A DNA stretch of 64,000 bases from Halobaculum sp. MBLA0143 (GTDB taxonomy: Archaea; Halobacteriota; Halobacteria; Halobacteriales; Haloferacaceae). Below the pieces are notes generated by a model. It was not told the DNA's origin and ran no database searches. It saw only the letters and a program-made list of their open reading frames with translations. Location of the stretch: assembly GCF_041361465.1 (NCBI RefSeq), contig NZ_JBGKAC010000001.1, positions 2,666,001 to 2,730,000 of the forward strand. The letters run 5' to 3'. The position numbers and the translations under genes are program-made. Positions 23,835-32,206 of this stretch are shown piece after piece; the first letter of the stretch is position 1, and each line of letters starts with the position of its first letter.

Positions 23835-26800
23835 ATGAGTCAGGTGGAGCGTCAGGAACTGGAGCAGTTCCGAGGATTCTACAGGCGGTACTACGAGTCG
23901 GAGATCGCGGAGCTGGCCCAGCGGTACCCCAACGAGCAACGGTCGTTGTACGTCGCGTACGACGATCTCTACCGGTTCGACGCGGAGTTGGCCGAGCGCT
24001 ACCTCAACAAGCCCGAAGACATGCGGGAGATCGCCGAGGAGGCGCTGCGGACGTACGACCTCCCGGCGGACGTGTCGCTGGGGCAGGCACACGTCAGGGT
24101 CCACGGGCTCCCGGCGGCCAGCACGATCGACATCCGGAACATCCGGGTCGTCGACGACCACATCGGGTCGATGGTGGCGGTCCAGGGGATCGTCCGGAAG
24201 GCGACAGACGTGCGCCCGAAGATCGTGGAGGCGGCCTTCGAGTGCCAGCGCTGTGGGACGATGACGTACATCCCGCAGTCGGATTCGGGGTTCCAGGAGC
24301 CACACGAGTGTCAGGGGTGTGAGCGACAGGGGCCGTTCCGGATCAACCACGACCAGTCGGAGTTCGTCGACTCCCAGACGATCCGGGTGCAGGAGTCGCC
24401 GGAGGGGCTGCGGGGCGGCGAGACCCCACAGTCGATCGACGTCTACCTGGAAGACGACGTGTGTGGCCAGGTGACGCCAGGTGACCACGTCAGCGTCGGC
24501 GGCGTCCTCCACATCGAACAACAGACCTCCGGCAACGAGAAGACCGCCCTGTTCGACCTGTACATGGACGGCGTGGCTGTCACCATCGAAGACGAGGAGT
24601 TCGAGGACATGGAGATCTCCGACGAGGACGTGACGGAGATCCTCGAACTCGCGGACAGCCCCAACATCTACGAACGGATGGTCGACTCCGTCGCGCCGTC
24701 GATCTACGGCTACGAGCAGGAGAAGCTCGCCATCATCCTCCAACTGTTCGGCGGGGTGACGAAACACCTCCCGGACGAGTCTAGAATTCGTGGCGATCTT
24801 CACATGTTATTAATAGGTGATCCTGGTACAGGAAAGTCCCAACTGCTCTCGTACACGCAGAACATCGCGCCGCGGTCCGTCTACACCTCGGGGAAGGGGT
24901 CGTCCGCGGCGGGGCTGTGTGTCACTGGGGACACGCTCGTCCACACCGCAGACGGGATCAGACGAATCGACGATCTCGTCGCTCCAGAGATTCCGGAGTC
25001 GGTCGAGACAGAGACAGCGGTCGAGCGGGAGTACGACCTCTACACGTACGACGAGGCGGCCGGCGAGACGACAGTCGCTTCGACATCACACGTCTGGCGG
25101 ATGCCGCCGAAGCCGTGTCGGCGGATCGAGACGGCGGCCGGAGCAGAGCTAGAGACATCACGAAACACGCCGGTCCTGACGTGTGGCGACGACGGTCCCG
25201 AGTGGAAGCCGATTTCGGAGGTCGACGCCGGAGACCACGTTGCGACGCCGAAGTTCGACGAGATCGAGCGATCTTCTCCACCGGTCGACGAGTACGTGGA
25301 GTACACGAACGAGAAGCTCGATCTAACCGACGACTCTGTGGAACGCCTCCGAGACGCACTGACCGAGCAGTTCGGGACGCTCCGAGACGCAGCCGCCGGA
25401 CTGGAACTGTCTGAAGACTTCGTCTACGATACGTTGTCTAACAGACACGTCCCAGTCGAGTACCTCGATCGAATCGTCACAGAGACGAGCGCAGACTGGG
25501 ACGACATCGACGCCGATCGGGCGATGCCCCGTCACGGGGACAGTGTCGAAATTCCGACGGAGTTCGATTCCGATCTGATGTACCTTATCGGGTTGACGTA
25601 CGGAGACGGAGACATCGCCCTGTCCCGGCGAGGGGGCAACAGGGGGATGATTCGTATCTCGAACGGTGACGAAGCGTTGCTACGACGTGCCATCGAGCTG
25701 ATAGAGTCCGTCTTCGGCAAGCGCGTCGAGATCGAGCGGCAAGGCGAAAGGGTTCCGTCTGTTCGGCTTCACAGTGCCACGGTCGCCCGGCTGTTCGACA
25801 GTATCGGGATGACGACACCGAAGGTCAACCTGTCGCTCGACAGCCAGTTGACGACGGCCGAGCACACCGACGCATTCCTCCGTGGACTGATGGACGCCGA
25901 TGGCTCGATCTCCGAGCGAGACAACGGTGGATCGAGTATCCACTTCTCGACGATTAGCGAGAAACTCGCGCGTCAGGTCCGCACGATGTTACAGACGTAC
26001 GGGGTGCAGGCGCGGGTTCGTGAGCGAGACCGTCGCGGGAAGTCGACGCTGGCAGACGGTCGGACGATCGAGTCGAATCACGTCCAGTACCACGTCGAGG
26101 TGTACGGCAGTGACATCGAGCGGTACGCAGAGGCTATCGGGTTCGGCTCGGACGCAAAGCGTGCTGCACTCAGTCGGATCGCCGCCCAGACGACAGACCG
26201 AGACGATCGTCTCCCGATTGGAAGCCAGCTTGCGGCGGCCGACGTTCCAGTCGCAGGATCGTATCACAACGTCGTCGTCGGAGGAGACGACCCCGACCGT
26301 GGGCGTGCCATTTCGATGCGCCAGGATCTCGATCTCGGCGAGGCAGCGCCGCTCGTCGAGTCCGTGGCCGAGTCCGACCTGCGGTGGCAGGAGGTCGTCG
26401 CGGCCGTCGACACTGGCGAAAAGGAGCTGTACGACCTGACGGTGCCCGAGACGAACAACTTCGTCGCCAACGGTGTCGTGACACACAACACCGCGGCGGC
26501 GGTCCGCGACGACTTCGGCGACGGCCAACAGTGGACGCTGGAGGCGGGGGCGCTCGTGCTCGCCGACAAAGGAATTGCAGCCGTCGACGAGCTAGATAAA
26601 ATGGCTGCGGACGATAGATCAGCAATGCACGAAGCATTGGAACAACAATCTATTAGCATCAGTAAGGCCGGAATAAACGCCACACTCAAGTCTCGGTGTT
26701 CGTTGCTCGGCGCGGCGAACCCGAAGTACGGGCGGTTCGACCAGTACGAGCCGATCGGCGAGCAGATCGACCTGGAGCCGGCGTTGATCTCGCGGTTCGA

Positions 26801-27518
26801 CCTGATCTTCACGGTGACAGACCAGCCGGACCCGGACCACGACGCGAAGCTGGCCGACCACATCCTGAAGACGAACTACGCGGGGGAGCTGAGCACCCAG
26901 CAGACGGAGATGACGAACAGCGAGGTGACCAGCGAGGAGGTGGAGAACGTGACCGAAGACGTCGCGCCGGACGTGGACGCGGAGCTGCTCCGGAAGTACG
27001 TCGCGTACGCCAAGCGGAACTGCTACCCGCGGATGACGGACGCAGCCAGGGACGCGATCCAGGAGTTCTACGTCGACCTCCGGGCGAAGGGGGCAGACGA
27101 GGACGCCCCGGTGCCGGTGACGGCCCGGAAGCTGGAGGCGACAGTCAGGCTGGCGGAGGCGTCGGCGCGCGTACGGCTGGCCGACGAGGTGTCCGAAGAC
27201 GACGCCGAGCGGGTGATCGACATCGTCCGGTCGTGTCTCCAGGACATCGGCGTCGATCCGGAGACCGGGGAGTTCGACGCCGACGTGGTGGAGACGGGCA
27301 CCTCGAAGACACAGCGCGACCGGATCAAGAACCTCAAAGATCTCCTCCGCGAGGTGGACGACGAGTACGAAGACGAGCCGGGTGCCCCCCGGGACCGGGT
27401 GATGGAACGGGCCGACGAGGTGGGGATGGAGGAGTCGAAGGTAGAAAAAGAGTTGGAGAAGCTGAAGACTCGGGGCGACGTGTACCTCCCGGACGGCGAC
27501 CACATCAAACTGGTGTGA
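23835..27518 (+). CDS. mcm: Replicative DNA helicase MCM, containing one intein
   Basis: The precursor has 1227 residues: N-extein 1-361, intein 362-885, C-extein 886-1227, giving a 703-residue mature helicase. The N-terminal domain has a zinc finger (Cys 137, 140, 159, 162). Walker A is GDPGTGKS at 328-335; Walker B lies after the intein (AAVDELDKM). The intein is inserted after GKGSSAAGL and before TAAAVRDDF, inside the conserved ATPase core. The C-terminus is a winged helix. The ATG at 23835 gives the family start MSQVERQELEQFRGF. MCM unwinds DNA at the fork, so the intein must splice for viability unless a second copy exists. Two AT-rich synonymous patches flank the intein. Confidence 0.95.
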   Translation: MSQVERQELEQFRGFYRRYYESEIAELAQRYPNEQRSLYVAYDDLYRFDAELAERYLNKPEDMREIAEEALRTYDLPADVSLGQAHVRVHGLPAASTIDIRNIRVVDDHIGSMVAVQGIVRKATDVRPKIVEAAFECQRCGTMTYIPQSDSGFQEPHECQGCERQGPFRINHDQSEFVDSQTIRVQESPEGLRGGETPQSIDVYLEDDVCGQVTPGDHVSVGGVLHIEQQTSGNEKTALFDLYMDGVAVTIEDEEFEDMEISDEDVTEILELADSPNIYERMVDSVAPSIYGYEQEKLAIILQLFGGVTKHLPDESRIRGDLHMLLIGDPGTGKSQLLSYTQNIAPRSVYTSGKGSSAAGLCVTGDTLVHTADGIRRIDDLVAPEIPESVETETAVEREYDLYTYDEAAGETTVASTSHVWRMPPKPCRRIETAAGAELETSRNTPVLTCGDDGPEWKPISEVDAGDHVATPKFDEIERSSPPVDEYVEYTNEKLDLTDDSVERLRDALTEQFGTLRDAAAGLELSEDFVYDTLSNRHVPVEYLDRIVTETSADWDDIDADRAMPRHGDSVEIPTEFDSDLMYLIGLTYGDGDIALSRRGGNRGMIRISNGDEALLRRAIELIESVFGKRVEIERQGERVPSVRLHSATVARLFDSIGMTTPKVNLSLDSQLTTAEHTDAFLRGLMDADGSISERDNGGSSIHFSTISEKLARQVRTMLQTYGVQARVRERDRRGKSTLADGRTIESNHVQYHVEVYGSDIERYAEAIGFGSDAKRAALSRIAAQTTDRDDRLPIGSQLAAADVPVAGSYHNVVVGGDDPDRGRAISMRQDLDLGEAAPLVESVAESDLRWQEVVAAVDTGEKELYDLTVPETNNFVANGVVTHNTAAAVRDDFGDGQQWTLEAGALVLADKGIAAVDELDKMAADDRSAMHEALEQQSISISKAGINATLKSRCSLLGAANPKYGRFDQYEPIGEQIDLEPALISRFDLIFTVTDQPDPDHDAKLADHILKTNYAGELSTQQTEMTNSEVTSEEVENVTEDVAPDVDAELLRKYVAYAKRNCYPRMTDAARDAIQEFYVDLRAKGADEDAPVPVTARKLEATVRLAEASARVRLADEVSEDDAERVIDIVRSCLQDIGVDPETGEFDADVVETGTSKTQRDRIKNLKDLLREVDDEYEDEPGAPRDRVMERADEVGMEESKVEKELEKLKTRGDVYLPDGDHIKLV
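24780..24836 (+). other. AT-rich synonymous patch over MCM Walker A
   Basis: About 19 consecutive codons (TCT AGA ATT CGT, TTA TTA ATA GGT, CCT GGT ACA GGA) switch to AT-ending codons while the protein stays perfectly conserved (RGDLHMLLIGDPGTGKS). The neighbouring codons on both sides are GC-rich. It ends 81 bp before the intein. Confidence 0.8.
24918..26489 (+). other. MCM intein with LAGLIDADG homing endonuclease domain
   Basis: The 524-residue intein begins with Cys (CVTGDTLVHTADG, block A) and ends VVTHN before Thr+1 of the extein. The endonuclease domain has two LAGLIDADG-type motifs, LIGLTYGDGDIAL and FLRGLMDADGSISE, as in active DOD homing enzymes. The usual block B pattern T-x-x-H-P reads TSRNTP, with Asn 83 where His is expected, and block F reads ETNNFVANG where many inteins have H-N-F. 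The splicing residues at both ends (Cys1, penultimate His, terminal Asn, Thr+1) are intact. Confidence 0.93.
26568..26695 (+). other. AT-rich synonymous patch over MCM Walker B region
   Basis: About 42 codons (AAA GGA ATT GCA ... CTA GAT AAA ATG ... CAA CAA TCT ATT AGC) use AT-ending codons while the conserved protein sequence (GIAAVDELDKM, SISKAGINATLKSRC) is unchanged. It begins 78 bp after the intein, mirroring the patch upstream. Confidence 0.8.
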
Positions 27519-27566
27519 GCCAGACGCGCCCGGCAACTTATCACCGGTGACGCGGCCACACGCGGC

Positions 27567-28457
27567 GTGCGACACAGCGACGACAGCACGAACTGGCGTA
27601 CAGCAGCCGACGACAGCACGGGCGGACACACAGCAGCCGACGACAGCACGGGCGGACGTACAACAGCCGACGACACGACGGTAGGAGAGAGGGCGGTCGA
27701 ACTGGAAGCCGACGCGACGGTTCTCCGCGGGATGGCGCTCGTCACCTGTCGTCTCCACAACCGGACGGGGACGGTACGGGCAGTCAGACTCCGGGACAGG
27801 CTCCCGGGCGCGACACTGCCGCCGCGGCGCGACGGTGTCCCGGAGCGGGGGTGGACGGACGGCAGCTACACGACGGTGTTGCCGGCGTACGCCAGCCGCG
27901 CGGTCGGCTACGCCAGCCCGGTGGGCGACGAACGGCCGACGGAGCCGGCCGAGGTGGCGGCGGTCGGCGACCCGGCGACGCTGTCGGGCGACGGCGACCG
28001 GGTGCGACACGCCCGCCGGGAGTTGGACGACTGGGCGCCGCCGCGGGCGGTCGTCGACGGTGCGACGGCGTCCGTCGCGGTCGGCGAGTCGACGGGACCC
28101 GCCGCAGTCGACGCGGCGGCGGCCTCGGTCGCAGTGGACGGCGGCACGGCGGCAGACGACGGCCGAGCGCCGCCGGTGCCCGCCGAGGAGCCGTTCGCGG
28201 ACGGGGCGGTACCGACGGCGGTCGCGGCGTACCTGGAGGCGGCAGCCGAACGGGTCGAGCGTGCGGCGGCGACCGAGGCGGGCGTCCCCGAGGCGACGGC
28301 GGCGCTGCGGGACACCCACCACACGCCGGCGACGCTGGAACAGGCCGTCGCGCGCGACGAGACCGCGCTGCGGATACTCGCCCGGCGGGCCGAGGAGTTG
28401 GCCGACCGTGCGGCGGAGGCGACGGTACCGGTCGACAGTCTTCGGCGCCTGTCGTGA
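27567..28457 (+). CDS. Unknown haloarchaeal protein with N-terminal decapeptide repeats
   Basis: The 296-residue product is not recognised. Residues 11-40 are a tandem array of ten-residue units of the type RTAADDSTGG, encoded by 30-bp DNA repeats at 27597-27686. A conserved-looking region follows (ATVLRGMALVTCRLHNRTG, RGWTDGSYTTVLPAYASRAVGYAS), then an Ala-rich helical part. The start is GTG at 27567. Its stop overlaps the start of the ParA-like ATPase gene (GTGA at 28454-28457), so the two are coupled. Confidence 0.7.
   Translation: MRHSDDSTNWRTAADDSTGGHTAADDSTGGRTTADDTTVGERAVELEADATVLRGMALVTCRLHNRTGTVRAVRLRDRLPGATLPPRRDGVPERGWTDGSYTTVLPAYASRAVGYASPVGDERPTEPAEVAAVGDPATLSGDGDRVRHARRELDDWAPPRAVVDGATASVAVGESTGPAAVDAAAASVAVDGGTAADDGRAPPVPAEEPFADGAVPTAVAAYLEAAAERVERAAATEAGVPEATAALRDTHHTPATLEQAVARDETALRILARRAEELADRAAEATVPVDSLRRLS
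27597..27686. repeat. 30-bp tandem repeat, three units, in frame
   Basis: Units at 27597-27626 and 27627-27656 are almost identical and 27657-27686 is diverged. They encode RTAADDSTGG, HTAADDSTGG and RTTADDTTVG. A fourth, degenerate unit may precede them. Confidence 0.85.
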
Positions 28458-29134
28458 TCGTCGCCGTCTGCGGCGGGAAGGGTGGCGTCGGGAAGTCGAC
28501 GCTGGCGTACGAACTCGCCGGGGCACTGGACGCACTCGCAGTCGACGCCGACCTGGCAGTCGGCGACCTGCCCCGCGGTCGCGGGCCGGACCTCCACGAC
28601 GTGTTGGCCGGGCGGGCGGCGCCGCGGGAGGCGGTGCGTGGCGGCCCGGTGTCGGTGTTGGCGTGTGGTCGGTCGCTCGCCGGGGCGCGAGCGGCCGACC
28701 TCGGGCGGCTCGAAGACGCCGTTCGACGGGCCGCCGGCGACCGAGACGCCGTCGTCGACTGTCCGACCGGGTTGCGGGCCGACACCGGCGTCCCGTTGGC
28801 GTTGGCGGACGTCTGTCTGCTCGTCGCCTCGCCGCGGCGGTGGGCGCTGGCGGACGCCGTCCGGACCCGAGCGGTCGCGCGCGACCTGGCGGCAGAACTG
28901 GTCGCCGTCGCGCTCGCTCGGGTGGGTGAGGACCCGCCGACGGCCGTCGTCCGGGCGACACTCGCCGCCCCGGTGACGCCAGTCCCGGAGACACCGGCGC
29001 TGGCGACGACGCTCGACGGGGAGTCGTCACGGCCGGTCACAGAGCGGGCGCCCGAGACGGACGCCGCCGCCGCGGTGCGAGAACTGGCGACGAGTCTCCG
29101 GGCGTGTCGGCCGTACTACGACGGGGTCGAGTGA
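28454..29134 (+). CDS. MinD/ParA-family ATPase
   Basis: The 226-residue protein starts VIVAVCGGKGGVGKSTLAYELA, an intact deviant Walker A (KGGVGKST) of the MinD/ParA family. A Walker B-like DAVVDCPTGL follows. It has no visible C-terminal amphipathic membrane helix, so a MinD-like membrane role is uncertain. It is translationally coupled to the upstream repeat-containing protein. A related but P-loop-degenerate ATPase is encoded 1 kb away at 30097-30840. The cargo or partner is unknown. Confidence 0.85.
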   Translation: MIVAVCGGKGGVGKSTLAYELAGALDALAVDADLAVGDLPRGRGPDLHDVLAGRAAPREAVRGGPVSVLACGRSLAGARAADLGRLEDAVRRAAGDRDAVVDCPTGLRADTGVPLALADVCLLVASPRRWALADAVRTRAVARDLAAELVAVALARVGEDPPTAVVRATLAAPVTPVPETPALATTLDGESSRPVTERAPETDAAAAVRELATSLRACRPYYDGVE

Positions 29135-29144
29135 CCCCGGCGGC

Positions 29145-29999
29145 TCACTCCAGCTTCGAGTAGGTGTTTCTGATCGTCACGGCGGTCACGTCCGCGATCG
29201 CGGCGGCGTCACGCTGCGTGCAGTCGGCGCCAGTCTCCAGGCCGGCAGCGTACACGCAGGCCGCGGCGACGCCGGCCGGGTTGCGGCCGGCGACCAGTCC
29301 ACGGTCGTGTGCCTGTTCGACGTACTCGCGAGCGCGACGTTCTGTCGCCGTCGACAGCCCGAGTTGGGAGACGAACCGGGGAACGTACTCGGCCGGGTCT
29401 ACCGGCCCGACCGGCAGCCCCAGTTCGCGGTTCATCGCGTCGAAGGCGGCCGTCAGCTCCGCTCGGGTCGCCTTCGCCGCGGCGACGATCTCCGAGCGAG
29501 TTCGGGCGACGCCGGCGACGCGACAGGCGACGTAGACGGTCGCGGCCGCGAACCCCTCCAACGACCGCCCCTGGATCAGGTTGGCGTCCTGTGCCTCTCT
29601 GAACAGCGTGCAGGCGTGATCGCGGACCCGGTCGCCGAGCGACTCCTGGCCGGCGAGCCGTCTGATCTCCGTGAAGGCGTACACCTGGTTGCGCTCGCGC
29701 TTCGTCGGGATCCGCGCGCGAGTGTGCTGTCGACGGAGCCGAGCCCACTGCCGGCGTTTACGGCCGGTCTGGCGGGTCGAGCCGATCTCCGTCGACAGTC
29801 CGCGGTCGTGGCGCGACCGGGTGAGCGGCGCCCCCGTCCGTCTGGGGTCCGTCCCGTCGTCGTCGAAGTGTCGCCACTCCGGACCGTGGTCGATCCGATC
29901 GGCACGGACGACCAGTCCACACTCGCTGCAGACGGTCTCGTCGCCTGTTGCTGTCAGTCGTGCGTCACACTCCGGGCAAGCCTCTGATACCGTACTCAC
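29145..29999 (-). CDS. tfb: Transcription initiation factor IIB (TFB)
   Basis: The 284-residue protein has an N-terminal zinc ribbon (CPECDARL and CSECGLVV), a B-finger/linker region with GPEWRHFDDDG and RGLSTEIGS, and two cyclin-like repeats (about residues 95-190 and 195-284). It recruits RNA polymerase to TBP-bound promoters. Haloarchaea carry several TFBs, and this one may serve a subset of promoters. The length is slightly short of the usual 310-330, mostly at the linker. It ends 10 bp from the convergent ATPase gene. Confidence 0.95.
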   Translation of the reverse strand: MSTVSEACPECDARLTATGDETVCSECGLVVRADRIDHGPEWRHFDDDGTDPRRTGAPLTRSRHDRGLSTEIGSTRQTGRKRRQWARLRRQHTRARIPTKRERNQVYAFTEIRRLAGQESLGDRVRDHACTLFREAQDANLIQGRSLEGFAAATVYVACRVAGVARTRSEIVAAAKATRAELTAAFDAMNRELGLPVGPVDPAEYVPRFVSQLGLSTATERRAREYVEQAHDRGLVAGRNPAGVAAACVYAAGLETGADCTQRDAAAIADVTAVTIRNTYSKLE

Positions 30000-30096
30000 G
30001 CCTCAAACTGCGCCTCGTTATCTTACTTGAATTCCTGGTGTGCGGAAGCTACAGCCGTCCGACAGATCGGACCGTTTGCGGGGAGTAACTGGGTGG

Positions 30097-30840
30097 TCAC
30101 GACGACGACAGCGTCGGCTCGCCGTCTCGCAGTCGGTTCCGGAGGCGGTCCAGCGGGCCCGCCTCCGGCGGTTGGACGTCGAGCTCCGCCTCCAGAACGG
30201 TCTCGGTCGCTGCGAGGACGGCCGCGGCGTCGTGGTCGTCACCCAGTGCCGCCGGGGGTTCGTCCGGCGCCGGCGCCGGCGGATGGGGGGCGTCGGCCGC
30301 GGCCAGTTCACCTCGGGTGGAGACGACCGCGTCGACCCCGGCGTCGAGGTCCGCGAGGGTGTCGACGGTTCGACGGAGCGCGTCGCCGCCGTCGGCCGTG
30401 GCGACGGCGACGATTCGGTCTGCCGCCCGGACGGCGGCGACGTGTTGGTTGGCCGCGACGGGCGGCACGTCGACGAGGACGTGGTCGGCGCTCGCGGCGG
30501 CCTCGGAACAGAGGTCGCCGAGCCGTCTTGCCGGCTCCGTCGCCTTCGCGCGGGCCACCCGCTCGAACGGCGCCCGAGCGGGCGTGACGACGGCCTCGCC
30601 GGCCGTGCCGAAGTCGAGCCGGTGGCTCGCGGCCGGCAGCGAGCCCTCGTCCAGACAGACGGCCGTCACGTCCGGGTCGATCCGACCGTCGACGTACTCC
30701 GAGAGCCCCTGGGTGGCGTAGGCGGCGTCGAGAACGTGGACCCGACGGCCGTCTCGCGCCAGCGCCGCCGCCGTCTCGACTACGGTGCGTGTCGTCCCGA
30801 CGCCGCCGGCGGTGCCGACGAACGCGACGTGTTCTGTCAC
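30097..30840 (-). CDS. ParA/MinD-like protein with degenerate P-loop
   Basis: The 247-residue protein has the ParA/MinD fold signature VAFVGTAGGVGTTRTVVETA at residues 5-24 and ADHVLVDVPPVAANQHV as Walker B. The Walker A reads GGVGTTR: the catalytic Lys of GKT/S is replaced by Thr, and the signature Lys at the loop start is also absent. ATP hydrolysis is therefore doubtful and it may be a nucleotide-binding or purely structural partner. A Pro/Ala-rich linker (near residue 200) precedes the C-terminal helices. The GTG at 30840 is preferred over a start at 30900. Confidence 0.78.
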   Translation of the reverse strand: MTEHVAFVGTAGGVGTTRTVVETAAALARDGRRVHVLDAAYATQGLSEYVDGRIDPDVTAVCLDEGSLPAASHRLDFGTAGEAVVTPARAPFERVARAKATEPARRLGDLCSEAAASADHVLVDVPPVAANQHVAAVRAADRIVAVATADGGDALRRTVDTLADLDAGVDAVVSTRGELAAADAPHPPAPAPDEPPAALGDDHDAAAVLAATETVLEAELDVQPPEAGPLDRLRNRLRDGEPTLSSS

Positions 30841-30932
30841 GGGTCGTCTGGCTCGGCTCCGTACAAGAGGGTTCGCCCGGTCGGTCGGTCGCCCGGGCAC
30901 TCGGGTGGGCGCGGCGTCTCGAGATCGTGAGT

Positions 30933-31364
30933 TCAGTCGCCGCCGTCGGCTGTGACCTCGTCTGCAATCTCGTCTAGCTCCGCGTCCGACAGGTCCGCCG
31001 GGGAGCCAGCGGCGACGTGGATCGACCCGCCGCCGTCGCCGTCGAACCGCGGGATGACGTGCGCGTGGGTGTGGGGCACCTCCTGGCCGGCCGTCGACCC
31101 GTCGTTGAGGCCGACCGTGGCGCCGTCCGCGTCGACGGTCGTCTCGATCTCCGGCGCGAGCTCGTGCAGCAGCGAGAACACCGCCGTCACCTCCGTCTCC
31201 GTCGCGTCCGCCAGCCGCTCGCGGTGCTCGCGGGGGACGACGAGCGTGTGCCCGGGTGCCATCGGATTGGCGTCCAGAAACGCGACCGCGTGGTCGTTCT
31301 CGCCGACGATCCGACCGGGAATCTCCCCGGCGACGATCCCACAGAAGGGGCAGTCCGTGCTCAT
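30933..31364 (-). CDS. HIT family nucleotide hydrolase/transferase
   Basis: The 143-residue protein starts with the zinc-type HIT segment CPFCGIVAGEIPG and carries the catalytic histidine triad in HTHAHVIPR near residue 100. It resembles the Hint/Fhit branch and should hydrolyse nucleotide phosphoramidates or dinucleoside polyphosphates. An acidic tail of about 25 residues is the usual haloarchaeal addition. Confidence 0.93.
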   Translation of the reverse strand: MSTDCPFCGIVAGEIPGRIVGENDHAVAFLDANPMAPGHTLVVPREHRERLADATETEVTAVFSLLHELAPEIETTVDADGATVGLNDGSTAGQEVPHTHAHVIPRFDGDGGGSIHVAAGSPADLSDAELDEIADEVTADGGD

Positions 31365-31553
31365 GCGTGGTCGGTGTGCGGGCGTGGGCTTGAATCTACG
31401 GCTGTGGTAGGAACTGCTCTTCGACGCTCACTCGGTAGGCGGGGTCGTAGTTGATCGAACCGAACCACCGAACGACTTCGACCCAACGGCGACACCTCGC
31501 ATTCAGACCGTCTGGTGTAGCCGAAACAAACAAGTTCTGGCACTCGGCTAGCG

Positions 31554-32117
31554 GTGACTAGAGATCTAAATTTGACTATCGGATCAGAGGACACTCGGTC
31601 GTATCAGTCGCGGGTGAGCGAGTTCGCGCCTCGGCAGTCAGAGAACACCTGCCTCACGCGGGCGATTCAGAACGTTTTGGCCGACTTGGCGCGTAGACAC
31701 GAGGTACCGGACCTGGCGCTCGACCACGAGACGATCAAAGACATCTGCGACTATCAACCGGGGGTAGGGGCCATCGCAGAGCCACTCCCAGATGCACTCG
31801 ACACCGAAATTGAGGACTACGGGTACCGGGGTCACGTCGAAACTGAGATCGGAAAGTCGAGGTTGAACGACATCATCGAGGCCGAAGACTGCTCGCTCCC
31901 GATCGCCGAACTCTCCGAGTCGTACCTTCACCACGTCGAAGAGTACGACGTTCAAGCAGGGATGTACGGCAGGGCGATTCCACACACAGTCGTCGTGTTC
32001 ACCGTCAACCACGACGAGGTCCAGTTCTTCGATCCGTACGAAGACTTCTACACGACGCCCGAGAACGGTGGTGCACCTCCGTCGCGGCTCCAGAAGTCAC
32101 AGTTCTTCCAGTGGTGA
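31554..32117 (+). CDS. C39-like cysteine-peptidase-fold protein, unknown role
   Basis: The 187-residue protein is not one I can name. Residues 25-45 read SENTCLTRAIQNVLADLARR, with a Cys at the start of a helix, and residues 145-165 contain IPHTVVVFTVNHDEVQFFDP, with His followed by Asp after a strand pair. This Cys...His...Asp order is that of papain-like C39 folds. No signal peptide is seen, so it would act in the cytoplasm. The start is GTG at 31554. Function as protease, amidase or transferase is open. Confidence 0.6.
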   Translation: MTRDLNLTIGSEDTRSYQSRVSEFAPRQSENTCLTRAIQNVLADLARRHEVPDLALDHETIKDICDYQPGVGAIAEPLPDALDTEIEDYGYRGHVETEIGKSRLNDIIEAEDCSLPIAELSESYLHHVEEYDVQAGMYGRAIPHTVVVFTVNHDEVQFFDPYEDFYTTPENGGAPPSRLQKSQFFQW

Positions 32118-32206
32118 ACGGAGGCGGAGCCGCAGTGGACCATGTGGGTACAGCGAGAGCCGCAACGCACTTTGGGCCAGGTGGCGGAGTCGGAGAGTGA
32201 GAACCG

